NCBI GenBank assembly: GCA_030583885.1
Contig: CP129480.1
Location: 1,302,001-1,366,000 of the forward strand
Direction of reading: 5' to 3'
From: Anaerolineales bacterium
Lineage (GTDB): Bacteria > Chloroflexota > Anaerolineae > Anaerolineales > Villigracilaceae
DNA length: 64,000 bases
A program made the position numbers and the translations under genes. Position 1 is the stretch's first letter. Every line of letters begins with the position of its first letter. Under the pieces are notes generated by a model that made no database searches, was not told where the DNA came from, and saw only the letters and a list, made by a program, of their open reading frames with translations. Positions 57,914 through 64,000 of the stretch are shown piece after piece.

Positions 57914-58624
57914 CTACAACGGCGTCTTCATCGGAATGCCCGCCTTGCGTGGATATTTCGGCGGGGTGGCGGCGACCTTGTCCACCAGCACAAGGTAGCG
58001 GTCATCGGCGACACCGGGCAAATGAACGGGGATCAACTGCTTCAATTTTCCCCCCAATAATTTCATCGCTTTTTCAGCGGACTGCGCCTCCGCGGGTCCG
58101 CTTTCGCCTTTTTGGGCGAGCACGCTCCCGCCGACCTTGACGAGCGGGAGCAGGTACTCGCTCAGGATGTTGAGGTTGGCGACCGCGCGGGCCACGGCAT
58201 AATCATACGTTTCGCGGTGGTTGGGGTCCTGTCCCAGGGTTTCGGCGCGGGCGTGGATGACATCCACATCCTCCAGGCCGAGCTTGCTGACGATGTGCTG
58301 GCAGAACATGGCTTTCTTGCCGACCGATTCCACCAGCGTGACGCGCATGGTGGGATAGATTATTTTCAGGGGAATGCCCGGGAAACCGGCGCCGGTTCCC
58401 ACGTCCACGAGGCGATGCGGGGGAGTCCCCTTCCATGCCAGCACGCAGGAATATGAATCCAGAAAGTGCTTGGTGCGGATGGATTCCACATCCCGAATGG
58501 CGGTCAGGTTAAATTTTTGATTCCACTCCACCAGTTCGCGCTCGTAGTTGATGAGCGCCATCACCTGCCGCGCCGTGAGGTGAACATGGAAGAGCGAAAT
58601 CGCGTCGTTGATTAATGAATCCAT
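57914..58624 (-). CDS. rsmG: 16S rRNA (guanine527-N7)-methyltransferase RsmG
   Basis: 236 residues. Typical N-terminus (YERELVEWNQKFNLTAIRDV, about 27-46) and SAM motif I VDVGTGAGFPGIPLKIIYP (about 69-87) with VTLVESVGKKAMFCQHI, then VIHARAETL and YDYAVARAVANLNILSEYLL. Methylates G527 of 16S rRNA, the streptomycin-related site. It lies away from mnmG/parAB, unlike in many bacteria. Confidence 0.93.
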   Translation of the reverse strand: MDSLINDAISLFHVHLTARQVMALINYERELVEWNQKFNLTAIRDVESIRTKHFLDSYSCVLAWKGTPPHRLVDVGTGAGFPGIPLKIIYPTMRVTLVESVGKKAMFCQHIVSKLGLEDVDVIHARAETLGQDPNHRETYDYAVARAVANLNILSEYLLPLVKVGGSVLAQKGESGPAEAQSAEKAMKLLGGKLKQLIPVHLPGVADDRYLVLVDKVAATPPKYPRKAGIPMKTPL

Positions 58625-58696
58625 GAGGGGTCATTATAAAGCAAATGAGGACGGCAGCGCTGCCATCCTCATTGGATGCTGGTGACTGTTTACTGA

Positions 58697-59668
58697 TTAT
58701 TTTTTCTTCACTTCCACTTCGACCTTTGGTTCCACGGGCTTCCTGCTGCCGCGTACCTTGCGGACGATGGCGCGGATGCCGAGGAAGACCAGGTAGAGCG
58801 GTACGCCAACCATGATCCAAACAGGCAGGGTGTAGATGACGAAGCGGATCAGGAAGTTAACAAAATCCTGGAAGAAGTAGATCAAGTCCTGGATGGCATC
58901 CCGCGCAACCCCCTGTGGTTCCCATTTGCCGATCTGGATCGGCTGGATGGTCGCCTCCGCCTTGATGCGGATGCTGACAGCGGAGAGCGCGGCGGCTTCC
59001 TCGTAGTATTTCATCTGTCCCTTGACCAACTCGATCTGCTCGCGGTAATAGACCAGTTGGTTGAAGATGTTGACGACATCCTCGGTCTCGGTGGCGGTCT
59101 GCAGGATTTCATTCAACTGGGCTTCGGCGGCTTCGAGGTTTTTCAGGCGTGATTTCAAGTCGACATATTGCGCGGTGACATCCTGCCCGGAGCGCGTCTC
59201 GCTCTGCACTTCCACAACAGCCTCCTTGATCTGGTTAAGCGCCTGGTCCAGTTTTTCAGCAGGCACACGGATGGTCACTGTGGCTTCGGGCACGAGCGTG
59301 TAATTGTTTGTATAGCTCTGATACAGGTTGGATGAGACCACGAATCCGCCCAGTTGCTCCGCCATGACCTGGATATCCTTCATGCGGGCTTCCACATCCG
59401 AAACGACAATGGCAATGTCCGCGTTTTGGATGATAAGCCGCTCGACGCTTGCGGCTTCCACGCCTCCGCCTGGGGCTATGTTGGATGAGTCACCGGCAAA
59501 TTCCTGGGCAGGGGCTTCTGCGTACATCGGCTCGGCAGCGGGCTGCGCGTAGTCGTAATACGGCTCGGCGCCGCCCTCCGCAGAGCGTTGCGGCGCAGAC
59601 GCCGCTCCACATGCGGCAAGGATGACGGCGGCAATAACGATCAAACTGAATGGCAAAATGTGTTTCAT
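58697..59668 (-). CDS. DUF4349-domain lipoprotein
   Basis: 323 residues. Lipoprotein signal with lipobox LAAC (about 17-20), an Ala/Pro/Glu-rich spacer, then DUF4349 (about 75-250: LIIQNADIAIVVSDVEARMK, GGFVVSSNLYQSY, TVTIRVPAEKLDQALNQI, and coiled-coil LKNLEAAEAQLNEILQTATE), a C-terminal membrane helix (LPVWIMVGVPLYLVFLGIRA) and basic tail. The family is related by topology to anti-sigma or stress-linked envelope proteins; no direct function known. Ends 72 bases from rsmG. Confidence 0.87.
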   Translation of the reverse strand: MKHILPFSLIVIAAVILAACGAASAPQRSAEGGAEPYYDYAQPAAEPMYAEAPAQEFAGDSSNIAPGGGVEAASVERLIIQNADIAIVVSDVEARMKDIQVMAEQLGGFVVSSNLYQSYTNNYTLVPEATVTIRVPAEKLDQALNQIKEAVVEVQSETRSGQDVTAQYVDLKSRLKNLEAAEAQLNEILQTATETEDVVNIFNQLVYYREQIELVKGQMKYYEEAAALSAVSIRIKAEATIQPIQIGKWEPQGVARDAIQDLIYFFQDFVNFLIRFVIYTLPVWIMVGVPLYLVFLGIRAIVRKVRGSRKPVEPKVEVEVKKK

Positions 59669-59740
59669 CTTCTTCTCCTTTTTTACCTTTGATGATTTCT
59701 CTTACCAAAGGACGAGCATACTAGAGAAATAGTTCCGCCA

Positions 59741-60472
59741 CTACCATCCCTCGGCAATCCTGACAGCGTGTTTTTCAGGCAGGCCCACCTCGCGGATGCG
59801 TTCCTGTACTTCGGCGATGTTATATACCGCGCGGCGTGGTGTCCATGTTTGAGCCTCGCTGTCGTAGATGGCGAAGGCAGCGCGCGGGTCGCGGTCGCGG
59901 GGCTGCCCCACGGAACCGGGGTTCAGAATCAGCTTCGGGCGGAGTGTGATCGTCTTATCGGGTTTAACATGTTCCAACGTCACACGGTCATTGTTTTCAT
60001 CCCTGGCAAACATACACTGGATGTGTGAATGTCCTACAAAACACCAGGGTGTATCGAAATGATCGAAGTTGAGCCGCGCGGATAGTGAATTCAAAATATA
60101 TTCCCACAACGGGTCGCGCGGACTTCCATGCGCCATGGTCGCTTCACCGCGGACTTTTATTTTGGAGGGAAGCGCGCGCATGAAATCCATGTTGCTGGCG
60201 GTCAAAACCTTTTCATGATATTCGAGCGAGCGGCGCGCCTCGCCATTGAAGGTTTCAAGCGGCATCTTGCCGGTCACTGCCACGTCATGGTTGCCAAGCA
60301 GGCAGGTGAGGTTTGGAATGTCCCGCACCTCCTCCACAACGGCATTCGGGTCGGGACCATAGCCGACCAGATCGCCCAAACACCAGGTTTCATCCACGGC
60401 GCCGGCCTCCTTCAAGACCGCTTGAAGCGCCGTGTAATTCGCATGAATATCCGACATGACCAAAACGCGCAT
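59741..60472 (-). CDS. Calcineurin-like metallophosphoesterase (YfcE type)
   Basis: 243 residues. Motifs SDIHANYTAL (D-x-H), CLGDLVGYGPDPN (GD), LLGNHDVAV (GNHD), MAHGSPRD and FVGHSHIQC (GHxH), so the dimetal site is complete. Members cleave phosphodiesters or dinucleotide polyphosphates; the substrate is not predictable. Ends in NPGSVGQPRDRDPRAAFAIY, a motif common in this subgroup. 2 bases separate its start from coaBC's end. Confidence 0.9.
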   Translation of the reverse strand: MRVLVMSDIHANYTALQAVLKEAGAVDETWCLGDLVGYGPDPNAVVEEVRDIPNLTCLLGNHDVAVTGKMPLETFNGEARRSLEYHEKVLTASNMDFMRALPSKIKVRGEATMAHGSPRDPLWEYILNSLSARLNFDHFDTPWCFVGHSHIQCMFARDENNDRVTLEHVKPDKTITLRPKLILNPGSVGQPRDRDPRAAFAIYDSEAQTWTPRRAVYNIAEVQERIREVGLPEKHAVRIAEGW

Positions 60473-60474
60473 GT

Positions 60475-61680
60475 TTACTCCAACAGCCTTGCTGTATGTT
60501 CGATGATTTTTTCAGCCGCTTCGGCCTTGCTCATCAACGGCAGGCTTTCCTTCGTCCCATCCGCAAACAACAGGGTAATGCGGTTTGTTTCAACGGCAAA
60601 GCCCGAGTCGTTTGCAGAGATGTCGTTGGCGGCGATGAGATCCAAACCCTTGGATTGTAACTTTTCAGATGCGTTTTCGAGCAGGGCTTGACTCTCCGCC
60701 GCGAACCCCACCATGACTTTGAAACGCTTCTTGCCTGACCCGACACCTGATACTGTTTTAAGAATATCCGGCGCCGCCTCAAGTTCGATCCGCGGAATGC
60801 CATCCCGTTTTTTTAGTTTGTCTTTGGCAATGGTCTTCGGGCGGAAGTCCGCCGCCGCCGCCGTCATGATGAGCGCATCCGCGGATTCGTTCAACAGGGC
60901 ATCCAACATCTCCTGCACGCTTTTCACGCGGACGACGCGCGTGCCGACAGGCGGAGTCAACGCGGTGGGCGTGGTGATCAGGCATACCTCCGCGCCTGCA
61001 TCCATGGCGGCCTGGGCGAGCGCGTAGCCTTGTTTTCCCGAGGAATGATTCGTGATCACGCGGACCGGGTCAATGGCTTCCTGTGTCCCACCCGCGGTGA
61101 CGATGATTTTTTTGCCTGCGAGTTTTCCATTCTTCCCAAGGGCCGCCCGGATATGACCGAGCACTTCCGCAGGTTCGATCATGCGTCCCACGCCTGAAAG
61201 CCCCGAAGCGAGGTGCCCTGCCGCGGGTCCAGCAACCAGCACGCCGCGGGAGCGAAGCGTGGCGAGATTCTCCTGCGTGGCGGGGTGCTCGAACATCCCG
61301 CCGTCCATGGCAGGCGCGATCAGGATCGGACAACTCGCCGCGAGTGCAGTGACGGTTAATAGATTATCTGCAATGCCGTGCGCGAGTTTTGCCATCGTAT
61401 CCGCCGTGCAGGGCGCGATGACGAGCATATCTGCTGTCTTGCCAAAACTGACATGCAGGACATGTGCTTCGTTGCCCCAAAGGTCTTGATCGGTGTAGGC
61501 ACGCCGCCCCGTAACGGATTGAAAGGTGAGTGGTGTGACGAATTTTTCCCCCGCACCTGTCAGAAGTACATCCACCCGTGTCCCCGCCTGGGCGAGCCTG
61601 GAAGCCAGGTCTGCCGCCTTGTACGCGGCAATGGACCCTGTGACGCCAAGAAGGATGTGTTTGTCGGAAAGGATGGGCAT
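60475..61680 (-). CDS. coaBC: CoaBC: phosphopantothenoylcysteine decarboxylase/synthase
   Basis: 401 residues. N-terminal FMN decarboxylase (CoaC): LLGVTGSIAAYKAADLASRL, NEAHVLHVSFGKTADMLVIA; C-terminal synthase (CoaB): KIIVTAGGTQEAIDPVRVIT with NHSSGKQG and ANDIS. Two CoaC positions differ from the E. coli type: PAMN reads PAMD (APAMDGGMFEHP, about 121-132) and the substrate-clamp Cys is Ser (HLASGLSGVGRM, about 154-165). ATG 61680 starts MPILSDKHILLG. Makes 4'-phosphopantetheine for CoA. Confidence 0.92.
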   Translation of the reverse strand: MPILSDKHILLGVTGSIAAYKAADLASRLAQAGTRVDVLLTGAGEKFVTPLTFQSVTGRRAYTDQDLWGNEAHVLHVSFGKTADMLVIAPCTADTMAKLAHGIADNLLTVTALAASCPILIAPAMDGGMFEHPATQENLATLRSRGVLVAGPAAGHLASGLSGVGRMIEPAEVLGHIRAALGKNGKLAGKKIIVTAGGTQEAIDPVRVITNHSSGKQGYALAQAAMDAGAEVCLITTPTALTPPVGTRVVRVKSVQEMLDALLNESADALIMTAAAADFRPKTIAKDKLKKRDGIPRIELEAAPDILKTVSGVGSGKKRFKVMVGFAAESQALLENASEKLQSKGLDLIAANDISANDSGFAVETNRITLLFADGTKESLPLMSKAEAAEKIIEHTARLLE

Positions 61681-61787
61681 ATCGGGGTGATTATACTGCC
61701 ACATACAGAATCCATCATGGAATTGGACTGATGGAGAAGAAGACAAGGACGGGATGATCAATCGAGTTAATTTTGCAGTATTCTTCA

Positions 61788-61816
61788 TTGACATTCCAAA
61801 TCCCCTCAGGTAGAAT
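61788..61816 (+). promoter_or_regulatory. Sigma-70-type promoter of the tRNA-Ala pair
   Basis: TTGACA (61788-61793), 17-base spacer, TAGAAT (61811-61816). Expected start near 61823, about 34 bases before the first tRNA. Confidence 0.8.
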
Positions 61817-61856
61817 ACGGTTCGCCTTGTCCCGCATGGCGCGGGATAAAAAATCT

Positions 61857-61929
61857 GGGCCTGTAGCGCAGTTGGGAGCGCGCCTCAATCGCACTGAGGA
61901 GGTCAGGGGTTCGAATCCCCTCAGGTCCA
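61857..61929 (+). tRNA. tRNA-Ala (anticodon CGC)
   Basis: 73 bases. Acceptor GGGCCTG pairs with CAGGTCC, including the G3-U70 wobble that identifies tRNA-Ala. Anticodon arm CCTCA-ATCGCAC-TGAGG, anticodon CGC for codon GCG. T-arm AGGGG TTCGAAT CCCCT. CCA not encoded. Confidence 0.93.
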
Positions 61930-61951
61930 CTATAAGGCGGAAAAATAATCA

Positions 61952-62024
61952 GGGCCCATAGCGCAGTTGGGAGCGCGTCTCAATGGCATTGAGAAGGTCG
62001 AGGGTTCGAATCCCTCTGGGTCCA
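61952..62024 (+). tRNA. tRNA-Ala (anticodon GGC)
   Basis: 73 bases. Acceptor GGGCCCA with TGGGTCC and the G3-U70 pair. Anticodon arm TCTCA-ATGGCAT-TGAGA, anticodon GGC for GCC/GCU. Arranged 22 bases after the CGC tRNA, same promoter. Most of the body is identical in both tRNAs, so they are recent paralogues with changed anticodon stem-loop and acceptor pairs. Confidence 0.93.
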
Positions 62025-62059
62025 CCTTCTTAGCTGACAGCCAAAAGCGAATAGCTAAA

Positions 62060-62391
62060 GGTCACAACAGGAGTAGTAGGTCATCCCGTCAGCGAGTTGG
62101 GAGAGTGAGGTGAAAGCCCAACGCCAGTGTCCACGGGAACGCATCTCCCCTACAGGGGATGATAAGGCTGAACTCGCCTGTTATCTCGAAAGAGGACTGC
62201 GCTGGTGAACCATAGTAGTCAGCGCCGGGAATGCCCGTTACAGCAACCAAAGTGACGTTAGCAGGTTTGAACGTTGAAACGTTTGAACGTTCCAGCTTGA
62301 AAACGTAATCCGGGTGGTACCGCGGAGACCTGTCCTGAGCATGTCGAAGGAGAACTCTTCGTCCCTGATGTGGATGAAGGGTTTTTTTGTT
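62060..62391 (+). promoter_or_regulatory. T-box riboswitch leader of leuS (leucine specifier)
   Basis: T-box sequence GGGTGGTACCGCGG at 62312-62325. Stem I features: AGTAG S-turn strand (about 62073-62077), apical GCGAGTTGGGAGAGTGAGGT, and GAA followed by specifier CTC (62173-62175), a Leu codon. An intrinsic terminator follows: stem CTTCGTCC/GGATGAAG (62357-62364, 62372-62379) then seven T. Uncharged tRNA-Leu would stabilise the antiterminator and allow leuS expression. Repeats are inserted between stem I and the T-box (62262-62303). Confidence 0.88.
62262..62303. repeat. GTTTGAACGTT-type repeat inside the T-box leader
   Basis: GCAGGTTTGAACGTTGAAAC then GTTTGAACGTTCCAGCTTG. Related to 12555-12610, which begins with the same GCAGGTTTGAA. 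It lies between stem I and the T-box, a part of the leader that tolerates length change. Confidence 0.55.
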
Positions 62392-62463
62392 TGGACGGAG
62401 GACGACAGACTGTGGGCGATGGTCCCTTGTCCTCGGTCCATGGTCAATTGGAAGGAGGCACGC

Positions 62464-62538
62464 ATGAACATCAAAAGAAATTTCTGGAAGCAGGGTCCGC
62501 TCCTTGCAGGTCTTCTTTTTGATTCCGCTGTCTTGTAG
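62464..62538 (+). CDS. 24-codon leader ORF ahead of leuS
   Basis: ATG 62464 follows GGAAGGAGG with good spacing and encodes MNIKRNFWKQGPLLAGLLFD plus SAVL. Its TAG stop (62536-62538) is supplied by the GTAG head of the REPIN at 62535. It lies between the T-box terminator and leuS. It could be a translated leader, or the remnant of an earlier downstream gene start. Confidence 0.45.
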   Translation: MNIKRNFWKQGPLLAGLLFDSAVL

Positions 62539-62602
62539 GTCAGGCTTTTAGCCTGACAGATTTTCAACAACAAATACATGGCGGCTTGAAAACCCGCCCT
62601 AC
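62535..62602. repeat. REPIN-like element just upstream of leuS
   Basis: 68 bp: GTAG + stem GTCAGGCT/AGCCTGAC with TTT loop (62535-62557), 22-base spacer, stem GGCGGCTT/AACCCGCC with GAA loop + CTAC (62580-62602). Same 23+22+23 design as 15620-15687 but different stem sequences, i.e. another subfamily or compensated drift. Confidence 0.75.
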
Positions 62603-62618
62603 GAATTGAGAGGCAAGA

Positions 62619-64000
62619 ATGGCTGCTGCAAAAAAGAAAACCGAAACAAAAACGAAAACCGCGACCAAAAAGGCTGTGAAAACGACAAAGGCAAAGACGG
62701 CTCCGAAGACAAAGACAACGAAAAAATCCGCGCCGAAGGCGAAGACTGTCAAGAAGCCCATTGAGAAAAAGAGCAGGGCGGTCAAATCAAAGGCAGTGAA
62801 GAAGAGTGCCCCCGCCAAATCAAAGGCGGTAAAGAAGACGACGAGGAAAACCGTTATCTCGAAGGCGATCATCCCTGCGCCGAGCGGAGCCATCATGCCT
62901 GTGACCGAGAAGCCGAAAGCGGTCGTCCCGCTGGAAAAGAAGCCAAGCGCGATCCAGCCTGTGGTGAAGGCAGAAAAAACCTCAAAGGACAAATCCTTCA
63001 ATCCGCAGGCCTTTGAGAAGAAATGGCAGACGAAATGGGAGGCGGATGGGCTGTACCGCTCTGTCGTGGACAACAACAAGCCCAAGCATTATGCGCTGAC
63101 CATGCTGCCTTATCCCAGCGGCGACCTGCATATCGGCCACTGGTATGCAATAACGCCGTCCGATTCACGCGCGCGTTTCAAACGGATGCAGGGATACAAC
63201 GTTCTATTCCCAATGGGATTCGACGCGTTCGGTTTGAATGCGGAGAATGCCGCCATCAAGGACGGCATCCACCCGATGAAGCGTACCTTCGCGAACATCG
63301 AACGGATGCGTAAACAGATGAGATCCATGGGTGCGATGTTCGATTGGGGGCGCGAAGCGGTCTCTGCCGACCCCAGTTACTACAAATGGACGGAATGGTT
63401 CTTCATCCAGTTGTACAAGGCAGGGCTGGCGTACCGCAAGATGTCGCCCGTGGATTTTTGCCCAAACTGCAATACGACTTTGGCACGCGAGCAGGTTTGG
63501 GGCGAGAACCGCGTCTGCGAACGCTGCGGCACGCCTGTCATCAAAAAGGCGCTGGAGCAATGGTTCTTCAAAGCCACGAAATATGCCGATGAACTGTTAA
63601 ACTTTGATGGTTTGGACTGGCCCGAGCGTGTCAAGACCCTGCAAACGAATTGGATCGGACGAAGCGAAGGCGCGTCTGTAATTTTCAAAACTGAAGCCGG
63701 CGAAGACATCGAAATATTCACCACCCGTCCCGACACTCTGTGGGGCGCGACCTTCATGGTCTTCTCGCCTGAGCATCCGTTGGTGGATAAGATCACCACG
63801 CCGGAGCATAAAGCCGCCCTCGAAGAATACAAGGTGCTGGCCGCGCGTCAATCGGATATAGAGCGCGAAGCCGTGGACAGGGAAAAGACGGGTGTCTTTA
63901 CAGGCGGCTATGCCATCAATCCCGTCAATAACGAACGTATCCCGATCTGGATCGCGGATTATGTCTTGATGAGTTATGGCACGGGCGCGATCATGGCTGT
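62619..64000 (+). CDS. leuS: Leucyl-tRNA synthetase (3' partial) with a Lys-rich N-terminal extension
   Basis: 460 codons in the window, open to the edge. The first ~126 residues are a Lys/Ala/Thr/Pro-rich low-complexity extension (AAAKKKTETKTKTATKKAVK). Then LeuRS proper: FNPQAFEKKWQTKWEADGLY, HIGH motif in GDLHIGHWYAITPSDSRARF (about 168-187), zinc ligands CPNC...CERC (about 283-306), and the editing domain start with FTTRPDTLWGATF. ATG 62619 has GAGAGG upstream. Regulated by the leucine T-box. The antisense frame over the Lys-rich part is not a gene. Confidence 0.93.
   Translation, partial: MAAAKKKTETKTKTATKKAVKTTKAKTAPKTKTTKKSAPKAKTVKKPIEKKSRAVKSKAVKKSAPAKSKAVKKTTRKTVISKAIIPAPSGAIMPVTEKPKAVVPLEKKPSAIQPVVKAEKTSKDKSFNPQAFEKKWQTKWEADGLYRSVVDNNKPKHYALTMLPYPSGDLHIGHWYAITPSDSRARFKRMQGYNVLFPMGFDAFGLNAENAAIKDGIHPMKRTFANIERMRKQMRSMGAMFDWGREAVSADPSYYKWTEWFFIQLYKAGLAYRKMSPVDFCPNCNTTLAREQVWGENRVCERCGTPVIKKALEQWFFKATKYADELLNFDGLDWPERVKTLQTNWIGRSEGASVIFKTEAGEDIEIFTTRPDTLWGATFMVFSPEHPLVDKITTPEHKAALEEYKVLAARQSDIEREAVDREKTGVFTGGYAINPVNNERIPIWIADYVLMSYGTGAIMA

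Noticed and set aside
62564..63085. 173-codon minus-strand frame rich in Phe/Val over the leuS start
   Set aside because: It is the antisense of the Lys-rich LeuRS extension (AAG/AAA read as CTT/TTT); no ribosome site and it includes the T-box-controlled gene's coding strand.

Overview
The window reads as a chromosomal segment of an uncultured-type Chloroflexota bacterium, most likely class Anaerolineae. This rests on family-level impressions (bacterial NurA/HerA pair, leucyl-tRNA synthetase under a T-box, many GT-C membrane glycosyltransferases, DUF4349 and SIMPL lipoproteins, REP-type intergenic repeats), not on a database search, so the taxonomic call is moderate. Most of the window is moderately GC-rich; the 19.5-23.7 kb restriction block is visibly AT-richer.

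Layout. 0-14.3 kb: after a PAP2 phosphatase and a PPC-domain protein comes a long minus-strand block. It holds a probable nucleoside uptake and salvage operon (ribokinase, two nucleoside hydrolases, ECF transporter S, T and two A subunits), then hydrolase, RecF, peptide deformylase, a cNMP-binding/PH membrane protein, redoxin, a beta-hydroxyacid dehydrogenase and a SIMPL lipoprotein. 14.4-19.5 kb: NurA nuclease, a HAS-barrel-like protein, a methyltransferase, a four-helix-bundle protein and the HerA translocase. 19.7-24.7 kb: a restriction-modification block with two adenine methyltransferases, an HNH endonuclease and a close DpnI homologue. 24.7-29.3 kb: small toxin-antitoxin-type modules (nucleotidyltransferase pairs, MNT/HEPN, two HicAB pairs, Phd/VapC) and a REP-associated transposase. 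Each is bounded by a copy of the same hairpin repeat, whatever the gene orientation. This repeat-punctuated cassette array is the strongest candidate for an undescribed arrangement here.

29.4-48.8 kb: mixed housekeeping and envelope genes (OsmC, YhhN, a GHKL ATPase with a winged-helix/Lys-rich partner, PolX, an AAC(6')-like acetyltransferase, a sensor kinase, RadC, acylphosphatase, peptidase, AEC transporter, MiaB). 49-56 kb: a Flp-type pilin fused to duplicated Cys-containing modules, and several GT-C glycosyltransferase-like proteins. 56-61.7 kb: cupin, DUF4160 pair, RsmG, DUF4349 protein, metallophosphoesterase, CoaBC. 61.8-64 kb: two tRNA-Ala genes, a leucine-type T-box leader and the start of leuS, which has a Lys-rich N-terminal extension.

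Several repeat families run through the window. GTAG-headed paired hairpins (REPIN-like) occur at 1052, 6324, 15620 and 62535, with one inside the transposase gene at 28888. AACACTGGGA hairpins mark the cassette array. TGTCATTGCG elements, GATTTTAGATT elements and GTTTGAACGTT elements also occur. Broken genes are a HEPN toxin (26092), a lipoprotein (56962) and the pilin fusion, whose frame continues past its stop.
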